Source of the DNA: Colwellia sp. 20A7
GTDB lineage: Bacteria > Pseudomonadota > Gammaproteobacteria > Enterobacterales > Alteromonadaceae
Reading direction: 5' to 3'
DNA length: 64,000 nt
Assembly: GCF_009832865.1 (NCBI RefSeq)
Contig: NZ_CP047130.1
Location: 2,604,001-2,668,000, forward strand
Part shown: positions 39,660 to 46,183 of the stretch, in pieces
Position numbering within the stretch: the first letter of the stretch is position 1
How the letters are laid out: each line of letters starts with the position of its first letter
Notes under the pieces: model-generated
What the model was told of the DNA's origin: nothing
The model's database searches: none
What the model saw: the letters and a program-made list of their open reading frames with translations, nothing else
Made by a program: the position numbers and the translations under genes

Positions 39660-41044
39660 GACAATTGTTCCTTAGTAATAAACTCATCATTTTTAAACTG
39701 CTTAGTGAATAATCGATAAGATATAAATGCCATCACTAAATTACCAAGTAAGGCCCCAATAAAGAATCCGTGTAAACCATATAAATAACTACCTAAGTAC
39801 GCTAAAGGTACATAACAAATAAATAATCTTATAATACTTAATATCAAAGCAATAATAGGTTTATGAAGCGCATTAAAAGATGAGTTAGTTATAATCACTA
39901 CACCTTGAAGACCGTACCCTAATGGTAAAATCCACATAAATAATACAATAATATCTGCTACTTCTTTCTCTTTAGCGAAAGCAGATGCAATTAAAGGCGC
40001 GGTTATAACTAAGATCACATAAATAAGTATTTGCCAAAACATAATGAACTTAATAGATGTTTTATAGGCTTGTTCAACACGCTCCATGTTATTTGCACCA
40101 AAGTTTTGGCTAATAAAGGGGGGCAATGTCATTGTCATTGCTAAAACGACTAATGAAGCTATAGACTCTATACGAGAGCCAACCCCAAAGCCAGCCACAA
40201 CAGATTCACCATAACTAGCAGCAATAGCAGTCATAATAGCTGCAGCAATTGGTGTTAACATATTAGCACCTGCAGCAGGTAAACCTATTTTCAATATACC
40301 GCGACATGAAGCTATTAATTGTTTCATGGGAATTATATGCGTATGAATTAAGTTTTTTTGTTTTGTGAGAATAATCAATACCAGTAAGAAGCCAACAACC
40401 CAAGAAATTAATGAAGCTATAGCGGCACCTTCAATTCCCATTGCTGGCACTGGGCCAAAGCCAAAAATGAATATAGGGTCAAGCACAGCATTAATTAAGC
40501 CCGAACTACCCATCACTATACTAGGTGTTTTAGTATCACCTGATGCTCTAAGCACCGCATTACCAATCATAGGTCCAATCAGAAACACACTGCCTAAGTA
40601 CCAAATATCCATGTACTCATGAATTAAAGGTAATAATGATTGGTTTGCACCAAGTAGAGTGAAAAGTTCGTCAGTAAATAAATAACCAACAAATGACAAC
40701 ATAACAACGACAATTGCTGACATATATAAAGCCGCTGTGGCTGAGTCTTTTGCCGACTCATGATCATCACGCCCCAAAAATTTAGCAATAACTGCAGAGG
40801 TACCTATACCTAAACCAATCATTAAACTAATAACAGTAAAGGTAACAGGAAAAGTAAAACTAATGGCGGCTAATGGCTGTGTACCCAACATACTAACAAA
40901 AAATGTATCGACTAAATTAAAAGTCATTAACAAAATCATGCCGTAAATCATCGGGATGGTCATTCGTTTAATTGTATTACCAACGGGATCTTTGAGTAAA
41001 TTGATCGGTTGTTTATTATTTTTTATTTTTTTATTTGACGTCAT
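39656..41044 (-). CDS. MATE-family multidrug/Na+ efflux transporter
   Basis: 462 residues with 12 predicted membrane helices in two six-helix halves and the MATE-type first-half motif [20 protein letters not shown]. It most resembles the DinF/VmrA-like branch that exports cationic compounds in exchange for Na+ or H+. [13 protein letters not shown] at the N-terminus is conserved in MATE proteins of marine Gammaproteobacteria. It overlaps uvrB by 4 bp; the pairing of an exporter with an excision-repair gene is unusual but similar to the dinF-lexA pairing. Specific substrate not known. Confidence 0.88.
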   Translation of the reverse strand: MTSNKKIKNNKQPINLLKDPVGNTIKRMTIPMIYGMILLMTFNLVDTFFVSMLGTQPLAAISFTFPVTFTVISLMIGLGIGTSAVIAKFLGRDDHESAKDSATAALYMSAIVVVMLSFVGYLFTDELFTLLGANQSLLPLIHEYMDIWYLGSVFLIGPMIGNAVLRASGDTKTPSIVMGSSGLINAVLDPIFIFGFGPVPAMGIEGAAIASLISWVVGFLLVLIILTKQKNLIHTHIIPMKQLIASCRGILKIGLPAAGANMLTPIAAAIMTAIAASYGESVVAGFGVGSRIESIASLVVLAMTMTLPPFISQNFGANNMERVEQAYKTSIKFIMFWQILIYVILVITAPLIASAFAKEKEVADIIVLFMWILPLGYGLQGVVIITNSSFNALHKPIIALILSIIRLFICYVPLAYLGSYLYGLHGFFIGALLGNLVMAFISYRLFTKQFKNDEFITKEQLS

Positions 41045-41459
41045 TAATAAATTTTAGAAAATTCCTGGTGATAATACATAAGTTTAACAATTGCTATTGT
41101 AATCAAAAGCAAAAGAAATTCACAGTAAATGCAATGAAATATCCAGCTGATTAAAAAGCAACCTAAAGTGCTAATAAAAGCACAAAAAACACATAACCTA
41201 CTGATAAACAAATACTAAATAAAACATTCATTTTGTTGTTGACTTACCTACACGCTAAGCAAAACGATAATGTTACTAGTTTTTACAATTTAACTCACAT
41301 AGTTATCCACAAGTTTCGTGGATAACTACATTTTCATCATGTTTTCTAAGTGATTAAAATACCATGCGTACAAAACAGTCAAGAAGCGACGAGAAACTAA
41401 CGTTACTGAGCGCAATTTGAGCAAACAAACTAATAATTCATTTTTTTCTTATTTTAGTG
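41045..41459. other. Intergenic region between the MATE gene and the tRNA-Asn promoter
   Basis: No coding frame recognised. AT-rich, it should contain the MATE/uvrB promoter. It holds the inverted DnaA-box-like pair at 41302-41326, described separately. Confidence 0.5.
41302..41326. promoter_or_regulatory. Inverted pair of DnaA-box-like sites
   Basis: GTTATCCAC (41302-41310) and GTGGATAAC (41318-41326) form a perfect 9-bp inverted repeat around 7 nt. The left site reads TTATCCACA, a perfect DnaA box; the right reads TTATCCACG on the other strand. They lie about 135 bp upstream of the tRNA-Asn promoter and 258 bp from the MATE start. DnaA binding is the natural guess; a repressor operator is also possible. 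Confidence 0.6.
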
Positions 41460-41488
41460 TTGACAGTTTGCCGTCAGGTCTTTAATAT
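41460..41488 (+). promoter_or_regulatory. Strong sigma-70 promoter of the tRNA-Asn array
   Basis: A consensus TTGACA at 41460-41465, 17 nt, then TAATAT at 41483-41488, followed by a GC-rich discriminator (CCGCCCC), which is the pattern of stringently controlled stable-RNA promoters. The first tRNA starts 49 nt after the -10. Confidence 0.85.
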
Positions 41489-41536
41489 TCCGCCCCGTTA
41501 GCCGAGATGGTTAACACGCAATCGAAAGAAAGAAAT

Positions 41537-41612
41537 TCCCCAATAGCTCAGTTGGTAGAGCGATGGACTGTTAATCCATGTGTCACTGGTTCGAGCCCAG
41601 TTTGGGGAGCCA
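41537..41612 (+). tRNA. tRNA-Asn (GTT), copy 1
   Basis: 76 nt. Acceptor arm TCCCCAA pairs with TTGGGGA and is followed by G and encoded CCA. The D-arm GCTC...GAGC, the anticodon loop CTGTTAA with anticodon GTT, and the T-loop GGTTCGAGCCC are all intact. First of three identical copies behind a strong promoter. Confidence 0.97.
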
Positions 41613-41653
41613 AATTTAAGAATGAGAAGTAACGAGCTCATGTAAAAGTTTAT

Positions 41654-41729
41654 TCCCCAATAGCTCAGTTGGTAGAGCGATGGACTGTTAATCCATGTGT
41701 CACTGGTTCGAGCCCAGTTTGGGGAGCCA
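41654..41729 (+). tRNA. tRNA-Asn (GTT), copy 2
   Basis: Identical to copy 1, including encoded CCA. The 41-bp spacer in front (41613-41653) recurs almost unchanged before copy 3, so the array grew by duplication of a 117-bp unit (tRNA plus spacer). Confidence 0.97.
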
Positions 41730-41749
41730 CATTTTAAAACAACGACAAA

Positions 41750-41824
41750 TGTAGAGAGATGGACTGTACTCTCTAATAATAACATGTGTCGCTGTTGGTT
41801 TCCCAAGCTCAGTTTGAGGAGCCA
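41750..41824 (+). pseudogene. Decayed tRNA-Asn copy
   Basis: Retains GTAGAG, GATGGACTGT, CATGTGTC, a damaged T-arm and the final GGAGCCA, but has lost the 5' acceptor arm and D-arm. In the anticodon loop the TAATC of the intact gene is replaced by about 15 nt (ACTCTCTAATAATAA), so it cannot be a working tRNA-Asn. The inserted bases also form TAGAGAG...CTCTCTA with the upstream stem. Confidence 0.75.
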
Positions 41825-41865
41825 TATTAAAGAATGAGAAGTAACGAGCTCATGTAAAAGTTTAT

Positions 41866-41941
41866 TCCCCAATAGCTCAGTTGGTAGAGCGATGGACTGT
41901 TAATCCATGTGTCACTGGTTCGAGCCCAGTTTGGGGAGCCA
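41866..41941 (+). tRNA. tRNA-Asn (GTT), copy 3
   Basis: Identical to copies 1 and 2, with encoded CCA, and followed 4 bp later by an intrinsic terminator. The 41-bp spacer in front matches the spacer before copy 2. Confidence 0.97.
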
Positions 41942-41945
41942 CATT

Positions 41946-41974
41946 AAAGGCTACGAGAAATCGTAGCCTTTTTT
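41946..41974 (+). terminator. Terminator of the tRNA-Asn array, copy 1
   Basis: GGCTACGA, loop GAAA, TCGTAGCC, then six T. It ends the tRNA transcript and recurs identically at 42123-42151. Confidence 0.92.
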
Positions 41975-41990
41975 ATTGCCTAAAATTTAT

Positions 41991-42118
41991 TCCCCTATAA
42001 CTAACCCTATAACTCAAGCTGACTCAAGTAATAAAGAACATAGCAATGGACTGTACTCATTATTAGCCAGGCATGTGTCACTGGCTTGAGCCCTTATTAT
42101 ACAAAGAGCAGGGAGCCA
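41991..42118 (+). pseudogene. Decayed, expanded tRNA-Asn copy
   Basis: Begins TCCCC and ends GGGAGCCA like the intact tRNA and contains ATGGACTGT and CATGTGTCACTGG. The D-arm is replaced by unrelated bases, the anticodon loop carries a 17-nt replacement (ACTCATTATTAGCCAGG), and the T-arm has a further AT-rich insertion before the acceptor end. It lies after the terminator of the array, so it is probably not transcribed from the main promoter. Confidence 0.7.
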
Positions 42119-42122
42119 CATT

Positions 42123-42151
42123 AAAGGCTACGAGAAATCGTAGCCTTTTTT
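42123..42151 (+). terminator. Second identical copy of the tRNA-array terminator
   Basis: Same hairpin and T-run as 41946-41974, 177 bp downstream, showing that the terminator was duplicated together with the adjacent tRNA remnant. Confidence 0.85.
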
Positions 42152-42167
42152 ATTGCCTAAAATTTAT

Positions 42168-42252
42168 TCCTTTATAACTCAAGCTGATTCAAACAATAAA
42201 GAACATAGCGATGAACTGTACTCATTATTAGCTAGGCATGTGTCACTGGTTC
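42168..42252 (+). pseudogene. Decayed tRNA-Asn copy overlapping the cbpM 3' end
   Basis: Contains ATGAACTGT, the same anticodon-loop replacement as the previous remnant (ACTCATTATTAGCTAGG) and CATGTGTCACTGGTTC. Then similarity stops. Read on the minus strand, its 3' part supplies the last codons and the TAG stop of cbpM. Confidence 0.7.
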
Positions 42253-42567
42253 ATTACACACCGCTAATGTTGACTCTAATGTTTCAATTTTCTCTAGTAA
42301 ATCCAAAGCAAGAGCGATCCCTGCTTGATTAACACCAAGATCCCGTTGAAGCCTCATAGCCATTCGAGCACGTTTAAAACTATAAACCGAAAATATCCAG
42401 CTCGTCTGTTCTACTGGTGTTGCTTGGTAATTAATAGGGTCTAATACTCCAACTTCAACTAGTGCTATAACCCATTCTGTAGAACTTGAACACGCATAAG
42501 ACAGTTCCTCAAGAGAAAATTCAGCCTCGTCATCGATAAGTACACCGTCTAATATTATTTCTTTCAT
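42232..42567 (-). CDS. cbpM: Chaperone-modulator protein CbpM
   Basis: 111 residues (101 in E. coli) of the MerR-like CbpM family: SLEELSYACSSSTEWVIALVEVGVL makes the helical N-terminal half, and RARMAMRLQRDLGVNQAGIALALDLL the second helical pair. CbpM binds the CbpA J-domain and blocks its co-chaperone activity. The gene follows cbpA by 4 bp. The final seven residues NEPVTHA and the stop are encoded by the antisense of a tRNA-Asn remnant, so the C-terminus is a late addition or replacement. Confidence 0.92.
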   Translation of the reverse strand: MKEIILDGVLIDDEAEFSLEELSYACSSSTEWVIALVEVGVLDPINYQATPVEQTSWIFSVYSFKRARMAMRLQRDLGVNQAGIALALDLLEKIETLESTLAVCNEPVTHA

Positions 42568-42571
42568 TAGT

Positions 42572-43525
42572 TTATACTCCTAATAAGGTTCGAGGGTTAA
42601 AGTCTAATTCATCTTGCATTTTTTTATAGATCGCTTTAGCAGCCTCACTATCGGCCGGTGGTAAAACAATCTGAGTCACTACGTATAAATCACCCGCTGT
42701 TTTAGCAGGAATACCACGCGCTTTTAAACGTAGCTTCTGGCCGCTTTTTGTCGCAGGTACAATCTTTAAATCTACTGGACCTAATGGTGTAGGCACTTTA
42801 ACCGTTGCACCCAACGCAGCTTCCCAAGGAGTAATGGGTAAATCGAGATATACATCATGCTCGACCACACGATAAATAGAATGAGTATTGAATGATAACT
42901 CTAGGTAAAGATCTCCTGCAGCCCCTCCCCCGTGACTTGGCGTACCTTGACCGGATAATCGAATACGTTGACCTTCTTTGACACCTTTGGGAATTTTAAT
43001 TTTCAAGGTACGTTTTTTATTTACAACATGCCCTTGCTTATCCAATTCCGGTGACTGAAGTACAATACTCCTTGTTGCGCCAAGGTATGCGTCTTCAAGA
43101 TCAATCACCACTTTAGCATGGTAATCTTCACCACGGGCCTTATAATCAGCTTGATGTTGATTGTTTGGTTTCTGTGAGCTATATCCTTTACCAAATAATG
43201 AATCAAAGAAATCACTAAAGCCTGCCTGACTTGCTCCGCTTGACCCACCATCTTTAAATTCAAATCCAGCATCCCAATCAGGTGGTGGATTAAAATCTTG
43301 TCCTGATTGCCAGTCGTTTCCAAGCTGGTCATAAGAAGCACGTTTATCGGGATCTTTTAGTACTGCGTATGCTTCACCAACCTCTTTAAAACGAACTTCT
43401 GCGTCAGCAGCTTTATTAACGTCAGGATGATATTTTCTCGCTAACTTTTTATAGGCACGCTTAATTTCATCCGACGTTGAATCTCGATTGATCCCCATTA
43501 CTTTGTAATAATCTTTAAAATCCAT
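42572..43525 (-). CDS. cbpA: Curved DNA-binding protein/DnaJ-family co-chaperone CbpA
   Basis: 317 residues. It has an N-terminal J-domain (about 5-70, with the HPD motif in KYHPDVNK), a Gly/Phe-rich linker (about 75-125), no zinc-finger domain, and C-terminal substrate-binding domains (KGVKEGQRIRLSGQG, then LDLPITPWEAALGATVKVPTP). This is the CbpA arrangement. It assists DnaK and also binds curved DNA in E. coli. It is co-transcribed with cbpM, its inhibitor. About 138 bp upstream begins an unusual 8-bp repeat array that may influence its promoter. Confidence 0.95.
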   Translation of the reverse strand: MDFKDYYKVMGINRDSTSDEIKRAYKKLARKYHPDVNKAADAEVRFKEVGEAYAVLKDPDKRASYDQLGNDWQSGQDFNPPPDWDAGFEFKDGGSSGASQAGFSDFFDSLFGKGYSSQKPNNQHQADYKARGEDYHAKVVIDLEDAYLGATRSIVLQSPELDKQGHVVNKKRTLKIKIPKGVKEGQRIRLSGQGTPSHGGGAAGDLYLELSFNTHSIYRVVEHDVYLDLPITPWEAALGATVKVPTPLGPVDLKIVPATKSGQKLRLKARGIPAKTAGDLYVVTQIVLPPADSEAAKAIYKKMQDELDFNPRTLLGV

Positions 43526-43662
43526 AAATCACTCCAGTGCGGCCCGTTAACAAAATATATTTTATAAAACGATGAATAGCATAAACTTCATAAATCATTA
43601 TGCGCTTACTGGCTATAGATAAAAGATCTTTTAATCACAATGACAATACAAATCAATAAAAA

Positions 43663-43750
43663 GTTATAAAGTTATAAAGTTATAAAGATATAAAGATATA
43701 AAGATATAAAGATATAAAGATATAAAGTTATAAAGTTATAAAGTTATAAA
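43663..43750. repeat. Eleven 8-bp tandem repeats in a 3-5-3 pattern upstream of cbpA
   Basis: GTTATAAA three times (43663-43686), GATATAAA five times (43687-43726), GTTATAAA three times (43727-43750), with no other variation. It lies in the 331-bp gap between cbpA and the PGPGW-protein gene, both on the minus strand. Nothing else coding is seen in the gap. An 8-bp unit is not a helical period, so simple curvature is unlikely; copy-number variation by slippage is likely. Confidence 0.95.
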
Positions 43751-43856
43751 GTGAAATATCGTAGAACGAAAATTTCATACTAGCGCTTAATCCGTGATAT
43801 TTTTGATATATGTGTACTCTATTAGAGTTAGAGTTGAAGAATAATACTCCATCATG

Positions 43857-44315
43857 TTACTCAAAAATAAAAAGGGGTTTATTGGCTTTTACTCTGATCC
43901 AATTTAGAGAATGCTGCACTGATTTTCGAGCAAGTAGATTTTTTTCAATCTTATTCTTACCAGGAAATGGCACTAAACTCAGACCGATTAATAATGTTAT
44001 TATGCCTTGGCCAGGTAGCACTAACATCACGATACCAGACACAATCAAGACTATTCCAATCATGACTTTTACTATGCTAATTACGTAGGTTATGCTGCGA
44101 CTCATTGACGTTAATTGTTTCTTTTTATTAGCGATATCATTCGGGATATCTTTACGGATAAAGTATTGTGAATCCATTTGTGTAATGATGTAAGTTATCG
44201 CCATAAAATATGCAATTGAAGCAGATGTGGTTGCTAAAAAAATTACAAAAATATAATCGAAATCAACGATTCCTATTAGATAGGTTGAGATAATATTGTA
44301 AAATTCTTTAAGCAT
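43857..44315 (-). CDS. PGPGW-family transmembrane protein
   Basis: 152 residues with three or four hydrophobic segments (about 8-30, 30-48, 75-97 and 99-117). VLPGQGIITLLIGLSLVPFPG (near 100-120) is the signature of the putative transmembrane PGPGW family. It begins on the minus strand, divergent from the cardiolipin synthase gene with 48 bp between starts. Function is unknown; family members are small inner-membrane proteins. Confidence 0.78.
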   Translation of the reverse strand: MLKEFYNIISTYLIGIVDFDYIFVIFLATTSASIAYFMAITYIITQMDSQYFIRKDIPNDIANKKKQLTSMSRSITYVISIVKVMIGIVLIVSGIVMLVLPGQGIITLLIGLSLVPFPGKNKIEKNLLARKSVQHSLNWIRVKANKPLFIFE

Positions 44316-44363
44316 CTTTGTTATCCGTTATTACTTAGTTTCACATTATTTGAGTTGGGTATT

Positions 44364-45818
44364 ATGCAATTATTCGAAACATTGGTTCAATGGCTCACTA
44401 CCCATTGGGTAACGATCATAGTTATCTTTCATATTAGCTTATCTCTTGTGACATCAGTACACGTACTTCTTTTTAAAGAAAATGAACGCACTTCATTGGC
44501 TTGGATTGGGCTAGTGATACTTTCACCCGTTGTTGGAAGCCTATTTTATTGGCTATTTGGCATAAATCGCATCAAACGTTTAGCCCAAAAAAAACACCCT
44601 AATACACTTAAAAAAAGCTTCAGCCAACAAGGTAAGCAAAAAAAGTTTACCAATATCCCTAAAAACTGGCATTCAATCATTACATCTGGTCACTCTATTC
44701 ATTCTATCAATTATGTTGCAAATAACAGTATTGAACCGCTTATTAATGGAGATATGGCCTATCCTGCCATGATTAAATCGATTGAATCTGCGAAACATCA
44801 TATTGTTTTATCAAGTTACATCTTCGATTATGATTCAATTGGCCGACAATTTATCCAAGCTGTAACCGTTGCACATAAAAGAGGTGTGATTGTAAATATT
44901 TTATTAGACGGTATAGGCATTGGCTATGGTTGGCATAAATCAGATCGTGCTTTAAAAAAACAAGGCATAAAAGCTATGCGTTTTTTGCCGGCAATTTCAC
45001 TAACGGGCATTCGGTTCATTAATCTTAGAAACCATAGAAAGATACTTTGTGTTGATGGTGAAGAAGCTTATATTGGCGGGATGAATGTCAGTCAAAATAA
45101 TATTGTTAAGTTGGCAGAAAACCCCATCGATGATGTTCACTTTAAAGTAACAGGCCCTGTAATTGATCAGATTAGTCAGGTATTTATCGAAGATTGGTTT
45201 TTTGCAACACAAGAAGTACTTCAATTTCCTCAGTATCGTGCTACCCCAGAAAAAAATAATGCTGATAGGCCTGTGGTTGCTCGCGTTATTCAAGATGGTC
45301 CAGACGAGCACCATAATAGAATACGTTGGACATTAATTAATGCCTTAGTTTGTGCACAAAAAAGTGTCAAAATTATTACACCATATTTTGTGCCTGACCA
45401 TACATTAATGACTTCTCTTCACGCCGCGGCATTACGAGGGGTATTAATTGAGATTATTATTCCAGAGCACACAGATATATGGTTTTTAGACTGGGTAATG
45501 GAAGCTAATTTTTTAAGAATAATGGAGCATGGGATAAAAATATATAAAAACACAAGGCCTTTTGATCATAGTAAAATAGTTATTATTGATGATATATGGT
45601 CATTTATAGGCTCTTCCAACTGGGATGCTAGAAGCTTAGAGTTAAATTTTGAAATTAATCTTGAATGTTTTGATACGGCTCTCAATAGCGAGTTAAGTGA
45701 TATTTTCACCTTAAAAAAACAAAACTCTCGACTGGTTGATAAAACTAACATTAGTAGTTTGTCGATCTACAGAAAAATTCGCAATAATTTGTTTCGCCTA
45801 TTTTCATCCTATTTATAA
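44364..45818 (+). CDS. cls: Cardiolipin synthase (phospholipase D family)
   Basis: 484 residues from the ATG at 44364; a TTG 9 nt earlier is the alternative. Two N-terminal membrane helices (about 12-35 and 42-65, TSLAWIGLVILSPVVGSLFYW) are followed by two phospholipase D domains. Their HKD motifs are NHRKILCVD (His about 223) and DHSKIVIID (His about 400). It joins two phosphatidylglycerols, or PG and PE, to cardiolipin in the inner membrane. Which of the three E. coli types it matches is not clear; ClsA fits the two-helix N-terminus best. It is divergent from the PGPGW gene. Confidence 0.92.
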   Translation: MQLFETLVQWLTTHWVTIIVIFHISLSLVTSVHVLLFKENERTSLAWIGLVILSPVVGSLFYWLFGINRIKRLAQKKHPNTLKKSFSQQGKQKKFTNIPKNWHSIITSGHSIHSINYVANNSIEPLINGDMAYPAMIKSIESAKHHIVLSSYIFDYDSIGRQFIQAVTVAHKRGVIVNILLDGIGIGYGWHKSDRALKKQGIKAMRFLPAISLTGIRFINLRNHRKILCVDGEEAYIGGMNVSQNNIVKLAENPIDDVHFKVTGPVIDQISQVFIEDWFFATQEVLQFPQYRATPEKNNADRPVVARVIQDGPDEHHNRIRWTLINALVCAQKSVKIITPYFVPDHTLMTSLHAAALRGVLIEIIIPEHTDIWFLDWVMEANFLRIMEHGIKIYKNTRPFDHSKIVIIDDIWSFIGSSNWDARSLELNFEINLECFDTALNSELSDIFTLKKQNSRLVDKTNISSLSIYRKIRNNLFRLFSSYL

Positions 45819-46183
45819 TCGCTATACTTAATACTACGTATTACTACTACCAAATACATTAAGGTTTTAAAGCCGATGTAGCATAGTAGGCTCCCTAAAG
45901 ATTATGGGGAATGCTTAAAAGTAGAGCTGGGACCAAAATTGAAAATATTACTTTGAAATACAGTTAAATGTAAAAAGATAGACTGGTGGGATTGTTTTAA
46001 ATATCTCATGTATAACAGATATTTAATCTTATTATAGGAAGCAATCCAACACTGTTACACTTTCTTTTGCTCGTCATTTCCCCTCTTGTATCATTCGTTT
46101 AATCCATTATTTTATACAATAAAAAAGTCTTATACTCGATAAGAATATAAGACTTTAATTTTAACAGTTAGCTGAGTTAATTT
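45819..46183. other. Intergenic region between cls and clpA
   Basis: No gene recognised in this 365-bp convergent gap. It carries the clpA terminator near 46121-46158; the rest shows no clear signal. Confidence 0.5.
46121..46158 (-). terminator. Intrinsic terminator of clpA
   Basis: On the minus strand AAAGTCTTATA (complement of 46146-46156) pairs with TATAAGACTTT (complement of 46124-46134) and runs into six T. The stem is perfect over 11 bp, 28 bp after the clpA stop. Confidence 0.82.

Noticed and set aside
41498..41521. Stretch GCCGAGATGGTTAACACGC resembling the 5' part of tRNA-Leu/Ser
   Set aside because: No matching acceptor, anticodon or T-arm follows; it is treated as the leader of the tRNA-Asn transcript.
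41498..41872. 124-codon open frame on the minus strand across the tRNA genes
   Set aside because: It is antisense to tRNA-Asn copies 1 and 2; its repeated Pro-Asn-Trp-Ala-Arg pattern comes from reading the tRNA backwards, a well-known false-gene artefact.
43663..43750. CRISPR array
   Set aside because: Units are 8 bp with no spacers, and there are no cas genes in the window.
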